Shown in pieces: positions 17,865 to 27,531 of a DNA stretch of 64,000 nt. Every line of letters starts with the position of its first letter. Position 1 is the stretch's first letter. Location: assembly GCF_006438845.1 (NCBI RefSeq), contig NZ_RCZJ01000002.1, positions 633,145 through 697,144 of the forward strand, written 5' to 3'. This DNA comes from Variovorax ginsengisoli. GTDB lineage: Bacteria; Pseudomonadota; Gammaproteobacteria; Burkholderiales; Burkholderiaceae_C. A program made the translations under genes and the position numbers. The notes under the pieces were generated by a model. That model was given only the letters and a program-made list of their open reading frames with translations. It ran no database searches and was not told the DNA's origin.

Positions 17865-18748
17865 GCGTTCACCTCTTCGGCCTTCACGACGTTGCGCAGC
17901 ACGCCCACGCCGCTCACCTCGACCTCGACCACGTCGCCCGGCTGCAGGAACTTCGGCGGATCGAAGCGAATGCCCGCGCCGATCGGCGTGCCCGTCGCGA
18001 TGATGTCGCCCGGCTCCAGCGTGGTGAAGGTCGAGAGGTAGCCGACGAGGTAGGCGAAGTCGAACATCAGGTTCGCGGTGGTGTCGTCCTGCCGCGGCTC
18101 GCCGTTGACGCGCGTCTGCACGCGCAGCGCGCCATAGCCTTGCGGAAACTCATCGACGGTGACGATCCACGGCCCGATGGCGCCCGACGCATTCCAGTTC
18201 TTGCCCTGCGTCACGTTGAACTTGGCGTGGTGTACCCAGTCGCGGATGGTGCCTTCGTTCATGCAGGTGAGGCCGGCGATGCAGGCCAACGCATCGTCGC
18301 CCTTCACGCGGCGCGCACGGCGGCCGATGACGATGGCGATCTCGCCCTCGTAGTCGAGCTGCTTGGATTCGAGCGGCTGCAGCAGCGCTTCGCCATGGCC
18401 CACGAAGGACTCGGCCACGCGCATGAAGATGCTCGGGTACTTGGGCAGGTCGCTGCCGTCCTTGTACTCGGCGTTGCGGTGCGCGTAGTTCACGCCGATG
18501 CAGAAGATGCGGCGCGGCCGCGCGATGGGTGTCTCGACGCGCACGTCGGCCAGCGCATGGTCGGGTGCGGCGCCTTCGGCGGCTGCACGGGCCTGTGCCA
18601 GCGCAGCGTCACCGCCTTCGAGCAGTGCGGCAACGGATGCGAAGTCCGGCAGACGGCGGCCGAGGTCGACGACGCCGTCGCCGGTTCCGTTGTCGATGAC
18701 GCAGCCCCAGTGCGAGGCTCCATCGTGGAGGTAGCTGATGAGTTTCAT
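17861..18748 (-). CDS. Fumarylacetoacetate hydrolase (FAH) family protein
   Basis: 295 residues. N-terminal cap (MKLISYLHDGASHWGCVID) and a C-terminal FAH catalytic domain. IFCIGVNYAHRNAEYK and YPSIFMRVAESFVGHGEALLQP precede the metal-binding LDYEGEIAIVIG, then GPWIVTVDE and the active-site loop FTTLEPGDIIATGTPIGAG. Family members act as hydrolases, decarboxylases or isomerases on ring-cleavage products. The gene overlaps both neighbours by 4 nt (ATGA), so it is translated in tight coupling with the amidohydrolase and hydratase. Precise chemistry cannot be read from the sequence. Confidence 0.88.
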   Translation of the reverse strand: MKLISYLHDGASHWGCVIDNGTGDGVVDLGRRLPDFASVAALLEGGDAALAQARAAAEGAAPDHALADVRVETPIARPRRIFCIGVNYAHRNAEYKDGSDLPKYPSIFMRVAESFVGHGEALLQPLESKQLDYEGEIAIVIGRRARRVKGDDALACIAGLTCMNEGTIRDWVHHAKFNVTQGKNWNASGAIGPWIVTVDEFPQGYGALRVQTRVNGEPRQDDTTANLMFDFAYLVGYLSTFTTLEPGDIIATGTPIGAGIRFDPPKFLQPGDVVEVEVSGVGVLRNVVKAEEVNA

Positions 18749-19632
18749 GGGGTCTCGAATCCGAAGAAGCGGGCGGGGTTGTCGACGAGGATCTTCTGCT
18801 GCGTGGTGGCGTCGGGGGCGAAGCGGTAGAGCAGTTCCATCAGCGCGCCTTCGTTGGGCGGCTGCTTGACCGACACCGGGTGCGGCCAGTCGCTGCCCCA
18901 CACGCAGCGGTCGGGCGCGGCGTCGATCAGGCGCTGCGCCAGCGGCACCACGTCGTCCCAGGGTGCGCCGGCCTTCGAGATCTTCTCGGACAGCGACAGC
19001 ATCACCCAGAAGTTGCCGCGTTCGAACAGCTCCAGGATGCGCACCAGGCTCGGGTCGGCGTCGCCGCGCGTGGGGTCCGCGCGGCCCATGTGGTCGAGCA
19101 GCACCGGCACGTCGAGCGACTCGAAGGTGGACAGCTGCTCGGCCATGCCGTTCGGCTCGGGCTGCACCTTGACGTACCAGCCGAGCTCCTTGACGCGCGC
19201 GAACGCGCGTTCCTGCTCTGCTGCCGTCAGGCTGATGCCGAGGCCGCCACGCGTGAAGCGCGCGCCCCGCACGCCGGCGTCGTGCAGCTTCTGCAGGTAG
19301 GCGTCGTCGCGCTCTGTCAGCACCGCCGCGTTGGCGCAGGCCATGTAGCGGCGTGGGCCACCGGCATTGAGGCCTTCGAGCGCATCGAGCACCACCGTGT
19401 GGTCGGCGCCGTAGGTCGTGGCCTGGACGATCACGCCACGTTCGATGCCGAGCGTGGCGTGCAGCTCCTGCGCGACCTGCCAGGTCGCGGTGGGCATCTC
19501 GTAGGCCGCGTTGGGCCGCACCGGGTACTGCTCGCGCGGGCCGAACACGTGGAACTGGCTGTCGCAAGTGAGCGGCGGCGGCAGCGGCACGGGGGCACGC
19601 GGATAGGGGTCGAAGGGAAGGTAGTCGGGCAT
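18745..19632 (-). CDS. Amidohydrolase family protein, COG3618/LigI-like lactonase
   Basis: 295 residues, a TIM-barrel hydrolase related to 2-pyrone-4,6-dicarboxylate lactonase. The beta-1 motif reads DSQFHVFGP instead of the DxHxH found in metal-dependent amidohydrolases, so the first metal His is Gln. RGVIVQATTYGADH, GVRGARFTRGG, VLLDHMGRADP and CVWGSDWPHP mark the other strand ends; the last contains the conserved Asp. LigI itself works without metal, so a lactonase role remains possible. It is the third gene of the operon with Bug, RidA, FAH, hydratase and aldolase. Confidence 0.83.
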   Translation of the reverse strand: MPDYLPFDPYPRAPVPLPPPLTCDSQFHVFGPREQYPVRPNAAYEMPTATWQVAQELHATLGIERGVIVQATTYGADHTVVLDALEGLNAGGPRRYMACANAAVLTERDDAYLQKLHDAGVRGARFTRGGLGISLTAAEQERAFARVKELGWYVKVQPEPNGMAEQLSTFESLDVPVLLDHMGRADPTRGDADPSLVRILELFERGNFWVMLSLSEKISKAGAPWDDVVPLAQRLIDAAPDRCVWGSDWPHPVSVKQPPNEGALMELLYRFAPDATTQQKILVDNPARFFGFETP

Positions 19633-19657
19633 GGGTTCTCGGAACGTGGGTGGTGGA

Positions 19658-20080
19658 TCAGGCGATCCAGGCGGTGAAGCTGCACTCGATCAGCTTCCCC
19701 ATGTCCAGCTCGGGCGCGATGATCGCGTGGCGTGCGGGCCGCGAGGCGGCATCGGGGAACATCTCGAGCCAGGGCACGTTGAGCGCGGGGCGCTGGCTGC
19801 GGTCCTTCATCCAGACCGTGAGCTTCACGATGTCGTGCGTGCCACCACCGGCGGCTTCGACGATGCGACGCACGTTGTCGAGCATGAAGCGGCACTGCGC
19901 CTCGATCGTCTCGGCCGGCTTGCCGGTGGCCGGGTCGTTGCCCTGGATGCTGCCGCTCTCGAGCAGCGGGCCGACGCGGCAGGCCGCGGGAATCGGGTTC
20001 TTGTGGCTGAAGCCTTCGACGTAGACGCTGGTCCGGGCAGCGGGCGCGGCGCGCCCCAGGGGTGCGGTCGCGGCGCTCAT
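19658..20080 (-). CDS. RidA/YjgF family protein
   Basis: 140 residues. The RidA fold is recognisable by VYVEGFSHKNPIPAACRVGPLLESGSIQGND, TGKPAETIEAQCRFMLDNVRRIVEAAGG and DIVKLTVWMKD. The arginine in RPARHAII corresponds to the substrate-carboxylate Arg of RidA. The final strand IECSFTAW departs from the usual IEIEAIA. Known members deaminate imines/enamines or ring-cleavage products such as 2-aminomuconate, so a nitrogen-containing intermediate is possible. The start overlaps the stop of the Bug receptor gene (ATGA). Confidence 0.85.
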   Translation of the reverse strand: MSAATAPLGRAAPAARTSVYVEGFSHKNPIPAACRVGPLLESGSIQGNDPATGKPAETIEAQCRFMLDNVRRIVEAAGGGTHDIVKLTVWMKDRSQRPALNVPWLEMFPDAASRPARHAIIAPELDMGKLIECSFTAWIA

Positions 20081-21054
20081 TCGGCGGAGATGTTGGCTTG
20101 CTTGATGACCGGCATCCACCGCGCGTCTTCCTTCGTCAGGAACTGCGTGAACTGCTGGGGCGAACTGCCACGGGCCTCGGCACCGAGCGTTTCGAACTTG
20201 GCCTGCACGGCCTTGTCGGCCAGGATCTTCTGCAAGGCTTCGGAGAGCCGCTGCAGGACGTCCGGCGGCGTGCCGGCAGGCGCGAGGATGCCGGTGAAGG
20301 TTTCGGCTTCGAAGTTCTTGAAGCCCGACTCCTGCAGCGTCGGCACGTCGGGCATCGACGGCACGCGTTTGGCCGACGTCACGGCAAGCGCACGGGTGCG
20401 GTTCTGCTGGATGAAGGGTTGCGCCACCGACAGCTGGTCCAGATTGAACTGCACCTGCCCGCCCAGCAGGTCGGTGGTCGCGGGCGCGTTGCCCTTGTAG
20501 TGCACCGTCAGCCACTTTCCACCGCTCTCCTTCTGCAGGTACTCGCTCACCAGGTGGTTCGTGGTGCCGGCACCGGGCGATGCCATCGTCAGCGCGCTGC
20601 CAGGCTTCTTCGCCGCAGCAAGCAGTTCACCGATGGTTTTGTAGGGCGTCGCAGCGTTGACCTGAAGCACCAGCGGCGTGAACGACACCGAGCTGACGGG
20701 CGCGAAGTCCTTCTTCCAGTCGTAGGCATTGCGCTTGAAGATGGTCGGGGAGAACAGGATCGGCCCGTTCGCGCCCATGAAGAAGGTGTAGCCCTCGGGG
20801 GCCGCCTTGGCCACGAACTCGCCGGCGATCATGCCGCCGGCCCCGGGTCGGTTGTCGACCAGAAACGGCTGCTTGAAGACGGCCTGCAGCTGCTCGCTGA
20901 TGATGCGCGCCGCGCCGTCCACGTTGCCGCCCGGCGGATAGGGCAGCACGAGTTTCACGGGTTTGTCGGGCCAGTTGCTCTGCGCCATGGCGGGCAGGAC
21001 GGCGAGGGCCGCACAGGTGGCAACGGCGAGGGTGGCGAAAGTCTTCTTGAACAT
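20077..21054 (-). CDS. Bug-family periplasmic solute-binding protein
   Basis: 325 residues. Secretion signal MFKKTFATLAVATCAALAVLPAMAQ with cleavage after AMA-Q, then the Bug core WPDKPVKLVLPYPPGGNVDGAARIISEQL and VDNRPGAGGMIAGEFVAKAAPEGYT. It binds small carboxylates or related compounds for TctAB-type carriers. It heads the six-gene catabolic operon, with an AGGAGA ribosome site before the ATG, so its ligand is probably the operon's substrate. No tctAB is in the operon; the nearest pair is at 8549-10562. Confidence 0.93.
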   Translation of the reverse strand: MFKKTFATLAVATCAALAVLPAMAQSNWPDKPVKLVLPYPPGGNVDGAARIISEQLQAVFKQPFLVDNRPGAGGMIAGEFVAKAAPEGYTFFMGANGPILFSPTIFKRNAYDWKKDFAPVSSVSFTPLVLQVNAATPYKTIGELLAAAKKPGSALTMASPGAGTTNHLVSEYLQKESGGKWLTVHYKGNAPATTDLLGGQVQFNLDQLSVAQPFIQQNRTRALAVTSAKRVPSMPDVPTLQESGFKNFEAETFTGILAPAGTPPDVLQRLSEALQKILADKAVQAKFETLGAEARGSSPQQFTQFLTKEDARWMPVIKQANISAE

Positions 21055-21160
21055 AGGTCTCCTGCTCTTGCGCCGGCACCGCAAGTGGCTGCGGTTCCTT
21101 CGGCGACTTGTTCACTTTAAGAATCGGCCGCCCGATGCTGCAATGCAATATCTCCAGCTT

Positions 21161-21176
21161 GTTCCGTATCATGGAC
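21161..21176 (+). promoter_or_regulatory. Candidate IclR-family operator
   Basis: GTTCCGTATCATGGAC is an imperfect palindrome (GTCC/GGAC-type arms around an AT-rich centre) in the 200-nt divergent region between the catabolic operon and the flavin-reductase/iclR genes. It resembles IclR-type operators in shape. The assignment is inferential. Confidence 0.3.
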
Positions 21177-21254
21177 TTTTCGCGGATGTGTGCGGTCCCC
21201 ACTCGGCAAAGCCATCCCCACAATCGAGGCTCTGCCACCCCGGAAGGCCCTTTC

Positions 21255-21890
21255 ATGTTTCTCGATGCCGGCGACCTGTCGCCCGAAGCCACCTACCGCC
21301 TGATGAGCGGCATCGTCGTGCCCCGCCCCATCGCCTGGATCACCACCGTTTCCGAAGACGGCGTGGTCAACCTCGCGCCCTTCTCGTGCTTCACCTTCGT
21401 CTCGAACAAGCCACCGATGCTCGGCGTGAACATCGGACGGAAAGCCGGCAAGCGCAAGGACACCGGCGCCAACATCCATGCGATGGGTGAGTTCGTGGTG
21501 AACATCGGCGACGCGTCACAGATGGTCGCCATCCACGAAAGCAGCGCCGAGCACGCGCCCGATGTGAGCGAGACCGAACTGCTGGGCCTCGACACATTGC
21601 CCTGCAACACGGTGCGCGTACCGCGCCTGGCCGACGCACCGGTCAGCATGGAGTGCAAGCTCGAACGCGTGATCGCCTTCGGCCAGACCGGCGCCGAGTT
21701 CATCGTCGGCGAAGTCACGGCCTTCCATCTCCGCGACGGGCTGTTGCACGACGGCAAGGTCGACACCCGCGCCCTGAACCCGGTCTGCCGCATCGGCGGA
21801 CCGAACTACGCGACGCTCGGCGAGATCGTCACGCTGCGCGGCATGCAGCAAACGGCCAAGACGGTGATGGATGGCGGCCGCGGCGGATAA
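21255..21890 (+). CDS. Flavin reductase-like FMN-binding domain protein
   Basis: 211 residues, split-barrel FMN-binding fold of the flavoredoxin/flavin reductase-like family: YRLMSGIVVPRPIAWITTVSEDGVVNLAPFSCFTFVSNKPPMLGVNIG, then NIHAMGEFVVNI. It may supply reduced flavin or act as an esterase-like flavoprotein; no partner oxygenase is in the window. The start MFLDAGD at 21255 is the family-typical N-terminus. It overlaps the downstream iclR-type gene by 20 nt and is divergent from the catabolic operon, so it is probably part of the same regulon. Confidence 0.85.
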   Translation: MFLDAGDLSPEATYRLMSGIVVPRPIAWITTVSEDGVVNLAPFSCFTFVSNKPPMLGVNIGRKAGKRKDTGANIHAMGEFVVNIGDASQMVAIHESSAEHAPDVSETELLGLDTLPCNTVRVPRLADAPVSMECKLERVIAFGQTGAEFIVGEVTAFHLRDGLLHDGKVDTRALNPVCRIGGPNYATLGEIVTLRGMQQTAKTVMDGGRGG

Positions 21891-22689
21891 CGACACGGCC
21901 GCCACCGCGGGCGCCCAGAGCGTGCGCCGCGCGCTCGCGGTGCTGCGCGTGCTCGCCACCGGGCAGGAGCGCGGCGTGCGCCTGACCGACGTCGTGAGCC
22001 ATACCGGCCTGAACCGCCCGACGGTGCACCGCATCCTGCGCGTGCTGGTGGAAGAAGGCGCGGTCGAGCAGGACCCGGCCACGCGCCGCTACCTGATCGG
22101 CGGCGAAGTCTCGCTGCTCGGCCTTGCGCGCTCGACGCGTTTCCCGATCCGCGCGATCGCCGAACCGCACCTGCGCCACCTGAGCGAGATCCTGGGCGAC
22201 ACGGCCTTCCTCACCATCCGCAACGGCGCGGACTCGGTGTGCATCGATCGCCGGCCCGGCAGCTTTCCGGTGAAGGTGCTGTCGATCGAGGTCGGCGCGC
22301 GGCGCCCGCTCGGTGTGGGCGTGAGCGGCCTGGTGCTGCTCGCCGCGTTGCCAGCCGGAGAGGCCGACGAGGTGGTGCGGCGCAACGCGCGGCGGTTGCA
22401 GGCGATGCACGTCGACCCCGCCGAGTTGCTGGAGCGCGCGGCGCGCACCCGCACGCAGGGCTATGCGTACGCGCCGGTCGGCGTGGTGCCTGGTTCGCGG
22501 GCCGTGGCCGTGCCGGTGCAGGTCTCGGACGGCCGCATCGTCGCGGGGCTGGCGATTGCGACCATCACGGAGCGCCTGCCCGACGAACGCGTGCCAACGG
22601 TGGTCGCGCACATGAAGGAAAGGGCAGCGCTGATCGGCGCGCAGGCCGCAGAACTCGCGCGACGCAAAGGTGGACGCGGCAGCGCTTGA
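21871..22689 (+). CDS. IclR-family transcriptional regulator
   Basis: 272 residues. N-terminal winged helix: QSVRRALAVLRVLATG, LTDVVSHTGLNRPTVHRILRVLVEEGAVEQD and RRYLIGGEV. C-terminal effector domain: LRHLSEILGDTAFLTIRNGADSVCIDRRPGSFPV and ARRPLGVGVSGLVLLAAL. IclR proteins commonly control aromatic and carboxylate catabolism from divergent promoters, which fits the operon at 16226-21054. It is coupled to the flavin-reductase-like gene by overlap. Confidence 0.93.
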   Translation: MAAAADNDTAATAGAQSVRRALAVLRVLATGQERGVRLTDVVSHTGLNRPTVHRILRVLVEEGAVEQDPATRRYLIGGEVSLLGLARSTRFPIRAIAEPHLRHLSEILGDTAFLTIRNGADSVCIDRRPGSFPVKVLSIEVGARRPLGVGVSGLVLLAALPAGEADEVVRRNARRLQAMHVDPAELLERAARTRTQGYAYAPVGVVPGSRAVAVPVQVSDGRIVAGLAIATITERLPDERVPTVVAHMKERAALIGAQAAELARRKGGRGSA

Positions 22690-22705
22690 ACCAGAGGGAA
22701 GACCC

Positions 22706-22734
22706 TGCAAACGTTCACGCTATGGACGTTTGCA
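22706..22734. other. Inverted repeat between iclR-type and tautomerase genes
   Basis: TGCAAACGT / ACGTTTGCA, a perfect 9-bp stem with 11-nt loop in the 53-nt convergent gap. There is no U tract on either strand directly after it, so it may be a weak bidirectional terminator or a protein site. Confidence 0.4.
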
Positions 22735-22742
22735 AGAGAAAA

Positions 22743-22958
22743 TTACGGCTTTGAAGTGGCGGGCGGTGTGGCAGCCCGGTCGCTCGCCAGCACGCCTGCG
22801 CTGGCCCAGTCGTGCTTCGGCACATCGAAGAACATCACGTCCACCGCGTCTGCGGGGGAGCCCAGTGTGCGCATCGTGGCTTCGGTCAGCGCAGCTGCCA
22901 GCGCGCGCTTCTGCTCGACGGTGCGGCCCTCGAAAAGTTCGACGCGGATGAGAGGCAT
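22743..22958 (-). CDS. 4-oxalocrotonate tautomerase-family protein
   Basis: 71 residues. After Met removal the N-terminal Pro (MPLIRVELFEGRTVEQKRALAAALTEA) would be the catalytic base. The protein continues VDVMFFDVPKHDWASAGVLASDR, typical of the 4-OT subgroup, and has a short extra tail. AAGGAGAACCC precedes the ATG. It lies convergent to the iclR-type gene, close to the ring-cleavage-type operon, and could isomerise a dienol intermediate for it. Confidence 0.9.
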   Translation of the reverse strand: MPLIRVELFEGRTVEQKRALAAALTEATMRTLGSPADAVDVMFFDVPKHDWASAGVLASDRAATPPATSKP

Positions 22959-23010
22959 GGGTTCTCCTTGAACAAAAACCGGTAACTGTGCGCGAGGCGC
23001 GCTGGGCGCG

Positions 23011-23424
23011 TCAGGGTGCGATCGGCTGGCCCGGCGTGCCGAGCGCGCGCTCGGCCGGCGGCACTGCGGCCATCGGCGAATTCGGGTCGTGCAGGAGCAC
23101 GCTCTGCCCGACGCCGACACCGACCGATGCGCCACCGCCGATGCCGGTGCTCGCACCCACGCCGGCACCGCCGTAGACCTGGCCGCTGGTGTTCACGCCC
23201 ACACCGGCGCCGACCGGTCCCCAGCCCGTGCCGAGGCCGACGCTCGGGCCGCCGGAGCCCACGCCCAGGCCGAGCGAGAGGCCCGGCACCAGCGGAATGC
23301 CGATGCCCAGGCCGACCCCGCCCGATGCGCATCCCGCCAATGCAAAAGTCGCCACGAGCGCGCAGCCGCGCAGGACGGCGGCGCGCACCGAGGCAAGGCG
23401 GTGGAGGGTGGTGTGGTTCTTCAT
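23011..23424 (-). CDS. Glycine-rich lipoprotein of unknown function
   Basis: 137 residues. Signal sequence with basic start, hydrophobic stretch CALVATFALAGC and a lipobox LAGC with Cys32 as the lipidated residue. The mature part (residues 33-105) is dominated by Gly with Val, Leu and Ser in alternating patterns (GVGLGIGIP, SVGLGTGWGPVGAGVGV), then a Pro/Ala-rich tail. The pattern suggests an extended or beta-rich surface segment. I recognise no named family. It is transcribed in the same direction as htpG, 58 nt downstream of it. Confidence 0.75.
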   Translation of the reverse strand: MKNHTTLHRLASVRAAVLRGCALVATFALAGCASGGVGLGIGIPLVPGLSLGLGVGSGGPSVGLGTGWGPVGAGVGVNTSGQVYGGAGVGASTGIGGGASVGVGVGQSVLLHDPNSPMAAVPPAERALGTPGQPIAP

Positions 23425-23482
23425 GGTGACGGTCGCTCCCTGGTGATGTGGCAGACGAAGCGGCCGTCGGGCCACTTCGCGT

Positions 23483-25534
<2,052 letters not shown>

Positions 25535-25546
25535 GGCGGTGCAGTG

Positions 25547-25566
25547 AAAAAGCGCCGAAGACGGCG
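25547..25566 (-). promoter_or_regulatory. Terminator-like hairpin in the htpG leader
   Basis: On the minus strand CGCCG-TCTT-CGGCG is followed by C and five U residues, ending 12 nt before the htpG ATG. It looks like a short intrinsic terminator or a structure near the ribosome site. Seen in the sequence; an attenuation or thermosensor role is inferred. Confidence 0.4.
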
Positions 25567-25584
25567 GTTCGTGAAATTTTACGG

Positions 25585-25611
25585 ACGTGCGCCGACCGGG
25601 TCGGCGCACGT
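25585..25611. other. Perfect 11-bp inverted repeat upstream of htpG
   Basis: ACGTGCGCCGA-CCGGG-TCGGCGCACGT: 11-bp arms with a 5-nt centre, 51-77 nt upstream of the htpG start. It could be an operator for a heat-shock regulator or an mRNA hairpin; it does not match CIRCE. Confidence 0.5.
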
Positions 25612-25837
25612 GGATCGAAAGACGAAAGCCAAATGGGGACGTCCCGAGAAAAAGCAACAGCGCGTCACGTTTGCCTGTTCGCCCCCTAGCGCGAGCCAGA
25701 AAGCGCCGGCATCCGTGAACTCATTCCGATACCGCGCACGGGCTGAAAAATAACCTTCCGTTACGTTCCTAGAATCCGCCCGCGCCGGGGCTTTGCCCTG
25801 CGCGACTTCATCACATACACAAGCGAAGGACAGGGAA

Positions 25838-26536
25838 ATGGAACACAGCACTTTCAAGAAATGGTCGGCCGAATTCATCGGGACCTTCTGGCTCACTTTC
25901 GGCGGCTGCGGCAGCGCCGTGCTCGCCGCGGCCTTTCCGCAACTGGGCATCGGTTTTGCCGGCGTGGCCTTGGCCTTCGGGCTCACCGTACTCACCGGTG
26001 CCTACGCGCTCGGGCCGATCTCGGGCGGTCACTTCAACCCTGCCGTGTCGGTCGGCCTGGTGATCGGCGGCCGGTTCAAGGCCTCCGAACTCCCTGGCTA
26101 CGTGATCTCGCAGGTGCTCGGCGCCATCGTCGCGGCCGGCGTGCTCTACCTGATCGCCACCGGCCGGCCGGGCGCCGACGTCGGCGGCTTCGCGACCAAC
26201 GGCTACGGTGAACACTCGCCCGGCAAGTTCAACATGGTGGCCGCGCTGATCACCGAAGTCGTGCTCACCGCCATCTTCCTGATCGTCATCCTGGGCGCCA
26301 CCGCACGCCGTGCGGCCGCCGGCTTCGGCGGCCTCGCGATCGGCCTGTGCCTGACGCTGATCCACCTGATCTCGATCCCGGTCACCAACACCTCGGTCAA
26401 CCCGGCGCGCAGCACCGGGCCGGCGCTGTTCGGCCCGTCGTACGCCATGTCCGAGCTGTGGCTGTTCTGGGTGGCACCGATCGCGGGCGCTGCGATCGGC
26501 GCGCTGATCTACAACGTGCTGCTCAAGGAAGACTGA
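25838..26536 (+). CDS. aqpZ: Aquaporin Z
   Basis: 232 residues, water channel of the inner membrane with six membrane helices. Both NPA boxes are present: [11 protein letters not shown] after helix 2 and [15 protein letters not shown] after helix 5, the second with the selectivity-filter Arg. N-terminal [22 protein letters not shown] is AqpZ-typical. It is monocistronic, followed by a strong terminator. Confidence 0.96.
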   Translation: MEHSTFKKWSAEFIGTFWLTFGGCGSAVLAAAFPQLGIGFAGVALAFGLTVLTGAYALGPISGGHFNPAVSVGLVIGGRFKASELPGYVISQVLGAIVAAGVLYLIATGRPGADVGGFATNGYGEHSPGKFNMVAALITEVVLTAIFLIVILGATARRAAAGFGGLAIGLCLTLIHLISIPVTNTSVNPARSTGPALFGPSYAMSELWLFWVAPIAGAAIGALIYNVLLKED

Positions 26537-26564
26537 GCGTTCAAACGCACAGTCCACCAACGAC

Positions 26565-26599
26565 AAAAGCGCGCGGTCTTCGGTCCGCGCGCTTTTTTT
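26565..26599 (+). terminator. Rho-independent terminator of aqpZ
   Basis: AAAAGCGCGCGG-TCTTCGGT-CCGCGCGC followed by seven T residues; it starts 28 nt after the stop. The A run on the other side lets it also serve the convergent pseudouridine synthase gene. Confidence 0.93.
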
Positions 26600-26621
26600 A
26601 TGGGTGCTTCGATCGGTCGCG

Positions 26622-27443
26622 TCAGAACTTCTCGTGCGCGCCCAGGTAGCGCCACTGGCCGGCCGGCAGGTTGCCCAGCACCACGCGGCCGATGCGGATG
26701 CGTTTGAGCCCGACCACCTTCAACCCGACCTGCTCGCACATGCGCCGGATCTGCCGCTTCTTGCCTTCGGTCAGCACGAAGCGCAATTGCTCGGGGTTCT
26801 GCCAGTCGACCTTCGCGGGCTTCAGCGGCTGGCCGTCGAGGCTCAAGCCATGGCGCAGCCGGGCCAGCATGGCGGGCGGAAAGATTGCGCGCACATCGGT
26901 CGTGATCGGGTCGTCGTCGTCGATGCGCACCAGCTGGCCCGCGGGTGCGAGCCTGTCGGGGCCGTGGTACGCCACGCGCACCAGGTACTCCTTTTCCATC
27001 ACCGAGTCTTCGCCGATGAGCTGGCGCGCCACGCGCCCGTCCTGCGTCAACACCAGCAGGCCGACCGAATCGATGTCGAGCCGGCCGGCCGGCGCCAGGC
27101 CGCGCAACTGCGGCGGCGAGAAGCGATTGCTGCTCGGATCTTCGCGCCAATGGGTGCGCGGGTTGACCAGCATCACCGCGGGCTCGTGCCCGTCTTCCGC
27201 CTGGCCGCTGACGTAGCCCATGGGCTTGTGCAGGATGATCGTCACGCGGCTGGCCTGATGGCCATGCGCCTGCTTGTCGACCTCGACCTTGTCGGCCGGT
27301 GTGACCTTCACGCCCATCTCGGCCGGCTGGCCGTTGACCTTGACCCAGCCCTGTGCGATCCATTCGTCAGCCTCGCGGCGCGAGCAGATGCCGAGTTCGG
27401 CCATGCGTTTGTTGAGGCGGACAGGTTCTGCGGACGTGGTCAT
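26622..27443 (-). CDS. rluF: 23S rRNA pseudouridine synthase, RluF-like
   Basis: 273 residues. N-terminal S4 RNA-binding domain (VRLNKRMAELGICSRREADEWIAQGWVKVNG), then the RsuA/RluB/E/F catalytic domain with the active Asp in LAPAGRLDIDSVGLLVLTQDG and the later motif LTEGKKRQIRRMCEQVGLKV. The S4 wording GICSRREADE and overall length fit the RluF group (U2604), but RluB-like specificity cannot be excluded. It is divergent from the nadM gene across 88 nt. Confidence 0.85.
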   Translation of the reverse strand: MTTSAEPVRLNKRMAELGICSRREADEWIAQGWVKVNGQPAEMGVKVTPADKVEVDKQAHGHQASRVTIILHKPMGYVSGQAEDGHEPAVMLVNPRTHWREDPSSNRFSPPQLRGLAPAGRLDIDSVGLLVLTQDGRVARQLIGEDSVMEKEYLVRVAYHGPDRLAPAGQLVRIDDDDPITTDVRAIFPPAMLARLRHGLSLDGQPLKPAKVDWQNPEQLRFVLTEGKKRQIRRMCEQVGLKVVGLKRIRIGRVVLGNLPAGQWRYLGAHEKF

Positions 27444-27456
27444 TGAAGAGAAGGCA

Positions 27457-27485
27457 TTGAACGGACGGACAAGGACTGCTATTCT
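27457..27485 (+). promoter_or_regulatory. Sigma-70 promoter of the nadM-nadV unit
   Basis: -35 TTGAAC (27457-27462), 17-nt spacer, -10 TATTCT (27480-27485). The start would be near 27492, about 40 nt before the GTG start codon. Confidence 0.6.
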
Positions 27486-27531
27486 CAAGCCACGTCGCGG
27501 GCTGACCGCGGCATTTTTGGGGGATTCCCAA

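Larger units (their letters stand above)
25535..25837. other. Divergent intergenic region htpG/aqpZ
   Basis: 303 nt without a gene. It holds the htpG leader (two hairpins, separate entries) and the aqpZ promoter area. TAGAAT at 25770-25775 could be a -10 for aqpZ, but no -35 stands at proper distance. No recognisable sigma-32 promoter was found for htpG. Confidence 0.5.

Noticed and set aside
25756..25775. Possible aqpZ promoter TTCCGT/TAGAAT
   Set aside because: Spacer of only 8 bp; not a workable sigma-70 promoter.
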